The translations under genes were made by a program, and so were the position numbers. From Clostridiales bacterium (GTDB lineage: Bacteria; Bacillota; Clostridia; Clostridiales; Caloramatoraceae), in assembly GCA_026416355.1 (NCBI GenBank), contig JAOAFH010000071.1:1-21824 (forward strand): DNA of 21,824 nucleotides. The letters run 5' to 3'. The notes beneath the pieces are model-generated. The model had not been told where the DNA came from. It searched no databases and saw only the letters and a program-made list of their open reading frames with translations. The first letter of the stretch is position 1, and each line of letters opens with the position of its first letter. Of the stretch, positions 1-6,646 are shown in pieces.

Positions 1-1
1 T

Positions 2-88
2 ATTATATCTGCAGTTTTAGGAGTTTTAATAATAATGCTTTTATTTAGACTAATAGGTATCTTTTCAAAGAAAGGGTTAGAAAGTTAG
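2..88 (+). CDS. C-terminal fragment of a membrane protein (probable ECF/cobalt transporter component)
   Basis: An open frame enters from the left edge and ends at TAG 86-88. The visible 28 residues are a hydrophobic helix (ISAVLGVLIIMLLFRLIGIF) followed by a short basic tail, so it is the last transmembrane helix of a membrane protein. The stop abuts the ATG of the CbiQ-like gene with no gap, which indicates one operon. In cobalt and nickel ECF operons the gene before cbiQ is often cbiM, cbiN or a PDGLE-domain protein, so that identity is inferred from context only. The 5' part lies outside the window. Confidence 0.55.
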   Translation: MISAVLGVLIIMLLFRLIGIFSKKGLES

Positions 89-871
89 ATGGATTGGCTA
101 AAGGAAAAGGATAATTTTGAATTTGATATAAGAAATGAGTCTTTTATTGAAAAAACATTAAATACGCTTTTAAGTTTACTATCAAAAATAAGACAGTTTG
201 ATAATAGGGATAGAGGTATTTATAAACTGCATGAGGCATTTAAGTTATATTTTACTTTAGTTAATATAATACTCCTATCCCTTTCCTTTAATAAACATTT
301 TATAATGTTAAATTCTGCTTATGTAATTTTATTAATAATACTTTTAGATGATAAAGTTGTTTTAACCATATTAAAGGTATTTTTAACAAGTATTTTTGTT
401 TCAACTTTAATAATAGGGCCTTCTTTATTTTTTGGAAACAAAAATGCAGTAATAGTTATATTAAAAATAACTTTATCAGTTGTTTTATCAATGATAATGT
501 CTATAACATCAAATTGGCATAATGTAATTGCAGCATTTAGATTAATTAGAGTTCCTAATGTTGTGCTTTTTATTTTTGATTCAGCTATAAGGTTTATTTA
601 TCTTTTATCAAAAAGGGCCTATGAAATACTAGTAAGTTTAAAGATAAGAAGTGTTGGGTATATTAAAAGTCCATATAGCACATTATCACAAATAATGTAT
701 AATCTATTTGCAACTACAATAGACATGAGCTTTAAAATGGATGAAGCACTAGAATGTAGATGTTTTAGTGGAGAATATAATTATAAAATATATAAAAAAG
801 TTGGAGTTTTAGAAGGTTTATATAGTATAATAAATCTGTTGATTATACTATTATTTTTTATGTTAAGGTGA
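89..871 (+). CDS. CbiQ/EcfT-like transmembrane (T) component of an ECF transporter
   Basis: This 260-residue protein has about five or six hydrophobic segments (roughly residues 49-67, 72-90, 92-113, 120-140, 155-173 and 241-258). The stretch between them resembles the EcfT coupling region: IRVP at 153-156, then a helix with basic residues ending in LKIRSVG (184-190), and a second conserved position ALECRCF (220-226). In the family these two helices carry Ala-Arg-Gly-like motifs that dock onto the ATPases. Here the Arg is kept in both, but the second has Cys where Gly is usual. It starts directly after the preceding stop and ends 4 bases before the ATPase gene. Cobalt is the classic substrate of a CbiQ with a single CbiO, but nickel or a vitamin cannot be excluded. 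Confidence 0.75.
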   Translation: MDWLKEKDNFEFDIRNESFIEKTLNTLLSLLSKIRQFDNRDRGIYKLHEAFKLYFTLVNIILLSLSFNKHFIMLNSAYVILLIILLDDKVVLTILKVFLTSIFVSTLIIGPSLFFGNKNAVIVILKITLSVVLSMIMSITSNWHNVIAAFRLIRVPNVVLFIFDSAIRFIYLLSKRAYEILVSLKIRSVGYIKSPYSTLSQIMYNLFATTIDMSFKMDEALECRCFSGEYNYKIYKKVGVLEGLYSIINLLIILLFFMLR

Positions 872-875
872 GAAA

Positions 876-1577
876 ATGATTGAACTAAAAAATATAACTT
901 GTAGATTAAATCAAAATTTAGCTCTAGATAATATATCGTTAACTATTATGCCAGGTGAAAGTATTGCTATTATAGGTCCCAATGGTTCAGGCAAAACTAC
1001 ACTATTAAAGGTGTTAAATGGATTAATCAATATAAGCAGTGGTGAGTATATTTTTGATGGACAAAAAATTGATTCAAAATTTTTAGAGGATAGTAGGCAA
1101 AGAAAAATTTTTCATAAAAGAATAGGATTTGTTTTTCAAAACTCAGATAATCAGCTTTTTTGCAAAACAGTATTTGATGAGATAGCATTTGGGTTACTTC
1201 AGTTTAATATTGAATATAAAGAGGTAGAAAAAAGAGTTAATGATTGCCTAAAGCTACTTGAAATTGAACACATTAAAAACAGAGTTCCATACACTTTAAG
1301 TGGTGGAGAAAAGAAAAAGGTTGCAATAGCTGCAACCCTTGCATTAAATCCAGAGGTTTTGGTTTTAGATGAACCTTTAAATGAAATTGATCCTAAAAGT
1401 AAAAGAAAGTTAAAGGAGCTCTTATTTACATTAAATCAGTATGGCAAAACAATAATCTGTGCAACACATGATTATGACTACTTCGATGGCCTATTTAAGA
1501 GGGCTATTGAAATTTCAAGCGAGCACAGAATTATATACGATGGAGATTTTGATAAATGGCATCCTCATCACATATAA
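876..1577 (+). CDS. ECF transporter ATP-binding protein (CbiO/EcfA-like)
   Basis: This ABC ATPase would energise the neighbouring permease at the cytoplasmic face of the membrane. All motifs are intact: Walker A GPNGSGKTT (34-42), Q-loop Gln88 in VFQNSDNQLF, signature LSGGE (141-145), Walker B VLVLDEP (161-167) with catalytic Glu166, and switch His198 in ATHDY. The QNSDNQLF form of the Q-loop is typical of CbiO/EcfA. At 233 residues it lacks the extra C-terminal domain that makes many EcfA proteins about 280 long. A GGTGAG ribosome site overlaps the end of the permease gene. Only one ATPase gene is seen, fitting a CbiMQO-type rather than a two-ATPase EcfAA'T system. It ends 3 bases before the convergent glycosyltransferase. 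Confidence 0.88.
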   Translation: MIELKNITCRLNQNLALDNISLTIMPGESIAIIGPNGSGKTTLLKVLNGLINISSGEYIFDGQKIDSKFLEDSRQRKIFHKRIGFVFQNSDNQLFCKTVFDEIAFGLLQFNIEYKEVEKRVNDCLKLLEIEHIKNRVPYTLSGGEKKKVAIAATLALNPEVLVLDEPLNEIDPKSKRKLKELLFTLNQYGKTIICATHDYDYFDGLFKRAIEISSEHRIIYDGDFDKWHPHHI

Positions 1578-1580
1578 CAT

Positions 1581-2696
1581 TTAGAGGTTGCTTAATATTT
1601 CGATTGTTTCAATAGTAGTCTTTTTCCATGAATAGATGCTGCTTCTTTTGAGTGACTTTAAAACCATTTTATTATAAAGGTTTTGGTCGCTTAAAAGTAG
1701 GAGCATTTTTTCTTTTATATCATCCACATCATATGGGTCTATATATAGTGCATCATCTCCTAAAACTTCTGGAATTGAGGTTTTGTTTGATGCAATAGTT
1801 GGAGTTCCACAGGCCATAGCTTCAAGTGGAGGAAGACCAAATCCCTCGTAAAAAGATGGATATATAAATATCTTTGCAGCATTATAGAATATAGGTAACT
1901 CTTCAACAGGAACATATCCAGTAAATATCACATCATCCTTTAAATTGAGTTTGTATGCAAGGTCACGGTAGTCATAATATGACCTTCCCTTTTTACCCAA
2001 AATAACAAGCTTAATTGGAGATTTATATTTTTCTTTTAATAAAGAGAAAGCCTGAATTATACCCTTTATATTTTTTCTTGGGCTAAATCCTCCAACATAC
2101 AATATAAATTCATCTTCAATTCCATAGTTTCTTTTAACAAATGACATACATGTTTCCTTATCCATTGGGTAATAAAAGTCTTCAGCAGCAAGATGAGTTA
2201 CATATATTTTATTTTCATCAAAACCTAGAGTTTTAGATATGTCCTCTTTAGAATAATTAGATACGGTTATGATTCCGTCTATTCTGTCTAAAAGCTTTGG
2301 AACTTCCCTTAAATATATCTCAAGATATTGTGGGCCAACTGTTTCAGGCATCTTATATGGAATGACATCATGTAGAGTGATAAAAAATTTACAATTTTTT
2401 TCGTTTGGAAGTCCAATTCCGTTTTGTGGAACAAAATAAACATCAATTGACATATTTGATATTACATTTGGTATATAAACATCTTCCCAAAACGTATCCT
2501 TACTTCTGTCATCAATAACGTTTACATTTATATTTTTATTTAAATCAAGATCAGAATTATTATCATCAGGAAGAAAGTATGTGTATGTGTTTATCTTATC
2601 TAGTTTACAAATATTATATATTATTTGATAGGTATAAGTTCCAATACCTGTGCCACGATACCATCTAGCAGCCCTTGCATCAACTCCTATTTTCAT
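1581..2696 (-). CDS. GT4-family glycosyltransferase
   Basis: This 371-residue protein has the two Rossmann-like halves of a GT-B enzyme. The N-terminal half opens with KIGVDARAARWYRGTGIGTY, the usual acceptor-side glycine loop. The C-terminal donor half has VGGFSPRKNI (201-210), the GYVP...LPIFYNAAKIFIYPS segment, and the EGFGLPPLE motif, whose Glu284 and Glu292 form the E-x7-E pair contacting the nucleotide sugar. There is no signal peptide or membrane span, so it should be cytoplasmic. AAGGAG lies 6 bases before the ATG. Substrate and product are not readable from the sequence. A coat-associated kinase-like gene lies divergently upstream, so a role in spore-surface polysaccharide is possible but only inferred. 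Confidence 0.85.
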   Translation of the reverse strand: MKIGVDARAARWYRGTGIGTYTYQIIYNICKLDKINTYTYFLPDDNNSDLDLNKNINVNVIDDRSKDTFWEDVYIPNVISNMSIDVYFVPQNGIGLPNEKNCKFFITLHDVIPYKMPETVGPQYLEIYLREVPKLLDRIDGIITVSNYSKEDISKTLGFDENKIYVTHLAAEDFYYPMDKETCMSFVKRNYGIEDEFILYVGGFSPRKNIKGIIQAFSLLKEKYKSPIKLVILGKKGRSYYDYRDLAYKLNLKDDVIFTGYVPVEELPIFYNAAKIFIYPSFYEGFGLPPLEAMACGTPTIASNKTSIPEVLGDDALYIDPYDVDDIKEKMLLLLSDQNLYNKMVLKSLKRSSIYSWKKTTIETIEILSNL

Positions 2697-2755
2697 AGCT
2701 ACTCCTTAAAAAAATTTCTACAATATATATTATGTTGCATATAAAAAACTGTGAA

Positions 2756-2808
2756 AAAATAGCCTGCGGGGAGCAGGCTTTGTTAAAGGAAAAAAGCAGC
2801 TATTTTAT
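2756..2808 (-). promoter_or_regulatory. Attenuator-like terminator/antiterminator pair ahead of the GT4 gene
   Basis: Read on the minus strand, a 7-bp GC-rich stem (AGCCTGC / GCAGGCT, + positions 2761-2767 and 2773-2779) is followed by ATTTTTT, the form of an intrinsic terminator. It lies upstream of the gene, not downstream. A segment just before it (+ 2798-2808, minus-strand AAAATAGCTGC) can instead pair with the 3' half of the terminator and its U-tract. The two folds exclude each other. No T-box or known riboswitch signature was seen. Confidence 0.35.
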
Positions 2809-2812
2809 TTTC

Positions 2813-2821
2813 TATATTATG
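2813..2821 (-). promoter_or_regulatory. Possible sigma-K/sigma-E-type -10 element for the GT4 gene
   Basis: The minus strand reads CATAATATA, a full match to the sigma-K -10 pattern CATANNNTA and a partial match to sigma-E CATACANT. No convincing -35 (AC for sigma-K) is found at the right distance, so this is weak. If used, the transcript would start just ahead of the attenuator-like structure. Confidence 0.2.
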
Positions 2822-2934
2822 CATGGGATAAATAGATTAACTTAACCACTACTATTATATGTTTTTGTTTTATGCTTAACAATAGACAAACAAAAAGTAA
2901 ATATATTCTGTAAATTCAAACAATACAACAAATT

Positions 2935-2994
2935 GAAAGTTTGGCGGCACATTTGGACATTTGTACAAATGTCCGTAGCGTGTCACTTAACTTC
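2935..2994. repeat. Degenerate copy of a palindromic repeat (GGACATTTG core)
   Basis: A perfect 20-bp palindrome, GGACATTTGTACAAATGTCC (2955-2974), is flanked by arms that pair only in part. The left arm begins GAAAGT and contains GGCAC; the right arm contains GTGTC and ends ACTTC. The same blocks in the same order occur in the perfect inverted repeat at 10556-10622, so the two appear to be members of one repeat family. No reading frame lies here. Confidence 0.6.
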
Positions 2995-3079
2995 GGCTTG
3001 TTACTGTCCTATCAAAAATTCTGAAAATTAAATTTGTAAAAATCAATCATTGATAAATGTTACAAAAAATAAATATATA

Positions 3080-3111
3080 GAATGTTTGTATAAAACTTTA
3101 GGCATAGTTTA
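3080..3111 (+). promoter_or_regulatory. Possible mother-cell (sigma-E/sigma-K) promoter of the CotS-like gene
   Basis: GAATGTT (3080-3086) matches six of seven positions of the sigma-E -35 (KMATATT). Sixteen bases later CATAGTTTA (3103-3111) matches the sigma-K -10 CATANNNTA fully and the sigma-E -10 in part. The spacing is slightly long for sigma-E, and no sigma-K -35 AC is present at the right place. The position, about 40 bases before the start codon, and a coat-family gene make mother-cell control reasonable. Confidence 0.3.
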
Positions 3112-3150
3112 AACTGCCTTTACATAAAAATGAATAAAGGGGGTGGTGTT

Positions 3151-4140
3151 ATGGTAAGAGAAACAGAAATATCAAATCAATTTGGATTTAGAATATACGA
3201 TTGTATTCCTAAAAAGGGGGTATATCTTCTTAAAACAGATAAGGGGAATAAATGTTTAAAGAAAATAGCTTATGGAACACAAAAGCTTAACTATATTTAT
3301 AAGGCTAAGGAACATATTATACAAAATGGTTTTGATAAGGTGGACAAATATAATTTGTCACTTAGTAATGTTCCATATGCAATGGTAAACGAGGATTTAT
3401 ATATTGTTACAGATTGGATTGAAGGAAGGGAATGCGATTTCAAAGAAATTGAAGACGTTAAGGTAGCAGCCAAAACACTTGCTCAGTTCCATAATTGTGC
3501 GGTAGGTTTTGAAATGGAGGACAACCTAAAGGCAAGATGTGATGTTGGAAAGCTACCATATACTTTGGAAAAGAGACTAAGAACACTTAAAAAAATGAGG
3601 GATATGGCATCTAAGAATAAAAAGAAAACTGAATTTGATATGATATATCTATCAAATGTTGATAGTTTCTATGAACTTGCCAAAACAGCCTATGCAAGTT
3701 TAAATTTAGAAAGCTATAAAAAGGTTTGTGAAATGTCACTTGATAAAAAGGTATTGTGTCATCATGATTACACATATCATAACATATTAATAAATAATGA
3801 TGATGTGTACTTAGTTGACTTTGATTACTTAAAATGTGAAGTTCAAGTATATGATATTGCTACATTGATAGTTAAGACATTAAAGAGGGTAGATTGGAAC
3901 ATAGATTATGCAAAGGCTATATTAAAAGAGTATAATTCAATAAGAGAGCTAACAAGAGAAGAAAAGGATGTGTTAAAAACTCTTTTAATGTTCCCACAAA
4001 GATTCTGGAGACTAGCAAATAGATATTATTATAAAGAAGCTAGTTGGACAGAGTCAACATTTACAAAGAAGCTAAATGAGATAGTTGAAGAGAAGGAACT
4101 ATATCTGCAATTCTTATCAAAATTAGATGAGATATTATAA
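3151..4140 (+). CDS. CotS-family spore coat protein with kinase-like (APH/choline kinase) fold
   Basis: This 329-residue protein resembles the CotS/YtaA/YutH coat family, which shares the aminoglycoside phosphotransferase/choline kinase fold. The catalytic loop HHDYTYHN (204-211; His204, Asp206, Asn211) fits Brenner's HxDxxxxN motif, and VDFDY (222-226) supplies the metal-binding Asp223. An active phosphotransferase is therefore possible, though most CotS proteins are known only as structural coat proteins. I chose ATG 3151, not the in-frame ATG 3130, because AAAGGGGG (3136-3143) lies 7 bases before it. The gene ends at a strong terminator, so it is probably monocistronic. It is followed by yabG and lies opposite a glycosyltransferase, a context suggesting coat or spore-surface function. 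Confidence 0.78.
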   Translation: MVRETEISNQFGFRIYDCIPKKGVYLLKTDKGNKCLKKIAYGTQKLNYIYKAKEHIIQNGFDKVDKYNLSLSNVPYAMVNEDLYIVTDWIEGRECDFKEIEDVKVAAKTLAQFHNCAVGFEMEDNLKARCDVGKLPYTLEKRLRTLKKMRDMASKNKKKTEFDMIYLSNVDSFYELAKTAYASLNLESYKKVCEMSLDKKVLCHHDYTYHNILINNDDVYLVDFDYLKCEVQVYDIATLIVKTLKRVDWNIDYAKAILKEYNSIRELTREEKDVLKTLLMFPQRFWRLANRYYYKEASWTESTFTKKLNEIVEEKELYLQFLSKLDEIL

Positions 4141-4181
4141 AAAAGTTCCACTATGGGTGTTTCCTATAGTGGAACTTTTTT
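4140..4181 (+). terminator. Intrinsic terminator after the CotS-like gene
   Basis: A 15-bp perfect stem, AAAAAGTTCCACTAT (4140-4154) with ATAGTGGAACTTTTT (4166-4180), has an 11-base loop and a run of T in the 3' arm. It begins at the last base of the stop codon. The A-run and T-run could also let it act from the other side, but no gene ends there. Confidence 0.9.
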
Positions 4182-4210
4182 ATGTAGTATCTTTTTTATG
4201 TCAATGGACC

Positions 4211-4247
4211 TTGCCTCCTCATATTATGTATAAAGGAGGTGATGTAC
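4211..4247 (+). promoter_or_regulatory. Ribosome site of yabG with a facing anti-Shine-Dalgarno sequence
   Basis: AAAGGAGGTGAT ends just before the yabG start. Upstream, CCTCCT (4214-4219) is the exact complement of AGGAGG (4234-4239) across a 14-base loop. The stem extends to 9 bp with two G-U pairs (4211-4219 with 4234-4242), so a transcript containing both would hide its ribosome site. No promoter was located here, so whether the left arm is transcribed with yabG is unknown. Confidence 0.4.
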
Positions 4248-5120
4248 ATGGAGGAATTTAAAGTGGGAGATATTGTAGTTAGAAAATCATATGGTGGAGA
4301 TGTATTTTTTAAAATAATGGAAATTGTAAAAAGACAGGATGGAACAAATCTTTATATTTTAAAGGGCACAAACTATAGACTTGTGGCAGATGCTCTAGAA
4401 AATGACCTAGAAAAGCCACCAATATCAAAGATTACAAAGGATGATGATGAAACAAACAAAAAGGTTAACACAATGATAAAAAGAGCAGTTCTTCAAAGAA
4501 GAGCACAGGGGACCTTTCAAAGAATAGACATGCCAAGTCAAAATTCCAATGTTACATTTGGAAGACCAGGCAAGGTCCTTCATATTGATGGAGATGAAGA
4601 GTATTTAAATATTTGTCTTAAGGGATATAGACAATTAGGAATTGAAGCGCAGGGGAGATTTGTTCCTGAAGTTAGACAGCCAGATGTTGTAATGGATTTA
4701 TTAAATCAAGTAAGGCCAGATATTCTTGTTTTAACAGGGCATGATGCTATGATAAAGGGAAGTCAAAACTACAAAAGTATTGATAACTACAGAAATTCAA
4801 GATATTTTGTTGAGGCTGTAAGACGAGCAAGGGAATATGAACCATCCTATGATGATTTGGTTATTTTTGCAGGTGCGTGTCAATCGTTTTATGAAGCATT
4901 AATTGAGGCAGGAGCAAATTTTGCAAGCTCTCCTAATAGGGTATTTATTCATGCAATGGACCCTGTTTTTATATGTGGGAAGGTTGCATTTTCAAGTATA
5001 GCAAAGTTTTTAAATCCAAGGGAAATAGTAGAAAGCACTATAACAGGAATAAAGGGAATAGGTGGACTTGAAACACGAGGCAAATATAGAGAAGGATTAC
5101 CTAAATCACCATATGTATAG
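4248..5120 (+). CDS. yabG: Sporulation-specific cysteine protease YabG
   Basis: YabG is a mother-cell protease that trims spore coat proteins late in sporulation. In C. difficile it also acts on proteins such as preproCspBA and SipL. The 290-residue product matches the usual family length and looks like YabG throughout: N-terminal KVGDIVVRKSYGGDVFFKI, the central GKVLHIDGDEEYLNICLKGY, TGHDA with His165, and AGACQSFYEALIEAGANFASSPNRVFIHAMDP with Cys211. This His/Cys pair, 46 residues apart, fits the reported catalytic pair. I start at ATG 4248, as GGAGG (4235-4239) lies 8 bases before it; GTG 4239 and ATG 4242 fall inside or against the ribosome site. No terminator follows. The next gene's ribosome site overlaps the yabG stop codon. 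Confidence 0.95.
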   Translation: MEEFKVGDIVVRKSYGGDVFFKIMEIVKRQDGTNLYILKGTNYRLVADALENDLEKPPISKITKDDDETNKKVNTMIKRAVLQRRAQGTFQRIDMPSQNSNVTFGRPGKVLHIDGDEEYLNICLKGYRQLGIEAQGRFVPEVRQPDVVMDLLNQVRPDILVLTGHDAMIKGSQNYKSIDNYRNSRYFVEAVRRAREYEPSYDDLVIFAGACQSFYEALIEAGANFASSPNRVFIHAMDPVFICGKVAFSSIAKFLNPREIVESTITGIKGIGGLETRGKYREGLPKSPYV

Positions 5121-5131
5121 GTGGTGTATTT

Positions 5132-5182
5132 ATGATTAAGATCAAATAATTATATTTAAGGGATATTGTATGTGAATCGCTA
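5132..5182 (+). other. Apparent lost 5' end of the SpoIID-amidase gene, broken by an in-frame TAA
   Basis: ATG 5132, 5 bases after AGGTGGTG, is in the same frame as the downstream gene and reads MIKIK, then TAA (5147-5149), then LYLRDIVCESL leading without a break into LNLGLDVFSLPKELIKAFVVL. The segment after the stop resembles the SpoIID opening, LEEYVKGVVASEMPxxxPxEALKAQAVAARTY. The Glu in DIVCES would be the catalytic glutamate. The frame thus seems to be coding on both sides of the stop. One base change from CAA (Gln) would explain it; a sequencing error is the simplest alternative. Confidence 0.55.
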
Positions 5183-6448
5183 TTGAATCTAGGTTTAGAT
5201 GTGTTTTCTCTTCCTAAAGAGCTTATTAAGGCTTTTGTTGTTTTAAAGAGAAGTGAGTTTATTACTTGTGTCAAAAATTCAGGATATTATAAAAGTAGTA
5301 AAAATATAGATATAGCATTAGATAAGCTTAATGCACTTAATGAAGAACAGCAGAATATATTATATTCTGCTTATGATGAAACAGATGGTGTAATTGTATT
5401 AAATTTAGGGGAGCCAGTAGAGCTTTTCTTTACTAAATGCTGTGGTGGAGGAACGTCAAACTCAGAAAATATATTAGGATACAAGGTTAATTATCTAAGA
5501 AAGGTTTTGTGTAAAAAATGTAGTGAAAGATGCGAGGAAGTAAAGGTTGACTGTAATACTTTAGCAGAACTTTTAAATTGTAGAATAAAATATAAAGAAC
5601 AAATAAGAGAAATAATAAAGGATGTGTCAAGAGACGACACAGGGAGGATAAGAAAGCTAAATATACTTGGTAAAGATATAACAGGTGAAAAGATAATGGA
5701 GCTTTTAAAACTTCCAAGTAACAGAATATATTTCAAAGAAGATAGCATTGTATTAAAGGTTATAGGAGAAGGATTAGGCCTAGGGATTTGCGTAGAAGGG
5801 GCAGTAAATTTAGCCAATGAAAATAAAGATTTTAAGGATATAATTGAGTATTATTATACTGGAGTTGAGTTTGTTAAAATAGATGAGCAAAAGATAGTAA
5901 ATAGTTTAGAGGGAAGAAAGATAGTTATAGATGCTGGACATGGTGGAAAGGATTTTGGAAATATAAATGGAGATGTAAAGGAAAAGGATATAAATCTTTT
6001 TATAGCATTAAAATTAAATGAGCTTCTAACAAATAAGGGTGCAGATTGTACTTTAACAAGATATAAAGACGAGGACATTCCTTTATCTGATAGAGTAAAA
6101 ATAATAAATAGAAAAAGACCAGACATTTTTATAAGCATACACCAAAATAGCTTTCCACAAGAGAGTGTCAATGGAATAGAGGTATATTGTTTTAAAGATG
6201 ATAGCGATGCAATAGAGTTATCTTCCATGATACTAGATAGTGTTAGTAAAAATGTAGAACTAAAAAACAGAGGAGTAAGAAATGGAGAATATTATTTATT
6301 AAGGGAGAGCAAGAGTACAGGTGTTATTGTTGAGTGTATGTATATTACAGGTAACTATGACAGTCAAAAACTAGAAGAAGATAGTTTAGAAAAAATTGCA
6401 GAGGCAATATATGAAGCTGTTTGCGAGTATTTTAATGTAAATAAGTAA
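5183..6448 (+). CDS. SpoIID-like domain fused to N-acetylmuramoyl-L-alanine amidase (start uncertain)
   Basis: The protein joins two wall-degrading modules. Residues 1-230 resemble SpoIID/LytB, a lytic transglycosylase of denuded glycan: CCGGGTSNSENILGYKVNYLRKVLCKKC holds the conserved Cys region, and GEGLGLGICVEGAVNLANENKDFKDIIEYYYTGVEF matches the family C-terminus. Residues 245-420 are an Amidase_3 zinc enzyme with AGHGG (His253), Glu267, ISIHQNS (His320) and catalytic Glu384 in VIVECM. There is no signal peptide or membrane span, which fits a cytoplasmic mother-cell enzyme that lyses the sporangium wall, as CwlC does; that role is inferred. TTG 5183 has no good ribosome site and starts after the presumed SpoIID catalytic Glu. 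The better-placed ATG 5132 is cut by TAA 5147. The amidase half is complete in either case. Confidence 0.75.
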   Translation: MNLGLDVFSLPKELIKAFVVLKRSEFITCVKNSGYYKSSKNIDIALDKLNALNEEQQNILYSAYDETDGVIVLNLGEPVELFFTKCCGGGTSNSENILGYKVNYLRKVLCKKCSERCEEVKVDCNTLAELLNCRIKYKEQIREIIKDVSRDDTGRIRKLNILGKDITGEKIMELLKLPSNRIYFKEDSIVLKVIGEGLGLGICVEGAVNLANENKDFKDIIEYYYTGVEFVKIDEQKIVNSLEGRKIVIDAGHGGKDFGNINGDVKEKDINLFIALKLNELLTNKGADCTLTRYKDEDIPLSDRVKIINRKRPDIFISIHQNSFPQESVNGIEVYCFKDDSDAIELSSMILDSVSKNVELKNRGVRNGEYYLLRESKSTGVIVECMYITGNYDSQKLEEDSLEKIAEAIYEAVCEYFNVNK

Positions 6449-6502
6449 ATTGTAATAATGCCAGGGTGTTTTTAAAATGGCTTGGCATTATTACAATTTT
6501 TT
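6447..6502 (+). terminator. Intrinsic terminator after the SpoIID-amidase gene
   Basis: AAATTGTAATAATGCCA (6447-6463) pairs perfectly with TGGCATTATTACAATTT (6483-6499). The loop is 19 bases and the 3' side ends in a run of T. It overlaps the stop codon and separates the sporulation gene from veg. Confidence 0.9.
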
Positions 6503-6605
6503 ATGTCAAATAGAGAATGTATAAGATATATAAAGAGATTTAGAGAAAATAGCACAAAATGAGGTGTTAATAAAAAATTCATAAAAAGTAAACATAAAAT
6601 TTTAG

Positions 6606-6634
6606 TTGACACATAGAAAAAATGCTGATAAAAT
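6606..6634 (+). promoter_or_regulatory. Sigma-A promoter P1 of veg
   Basis: Consensus TTGACA (6606-6611), a spacer of exactly 17 bases, and TAAAAT (6629-6634), five of six matches to TATAAT. The B. subtilis veg promoter is also among the strongest sigma-A promoters known, so the assignment fits the gene. Confidence 0.75.
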
Positions 6635-6646
6635 ATATTATTTTGT

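Larger units (their letters stand above)
2697..3150. other. 454-bp non-coding gap between divergent GT4 and CotS-like genes
   Basis: No credible reading frame is seen on either strand. In order, the gap holds the GT4 ribosome site, the attenuator-like hairpins, a possible minus-strand -10 element, a palindromic repeat copy (2935-2994), about 85 bases of AT-rich sequence with no recognised signal, a small imperfect hairpin (AGGC 3100-3103 pairing with GCCT 3116-3119 around the palindrome AGTTTAAACT), and the ribosome site of the CotS-like gene. Confidence 0.7.

Noticed and set aside
2955..2974. The 20-bp palindrome as a stand-alone operator
   Set aside because: A palindrome this perfect could bind a dimeric regulator, but its ordered flanking blocks match the element at 10556-10622, so a dispersed repeat explains more.
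5487..6228. Long minus-strand reading frames within the SpoIID-amidase gene (76, 108 and 124 residues)
   Set aside because: They lie opposite a gene with clear domain motifs, have low-complexity Ser/Phe/Leu composition and no ribosome sites. They are the antisense of AT-rich coding sequence.
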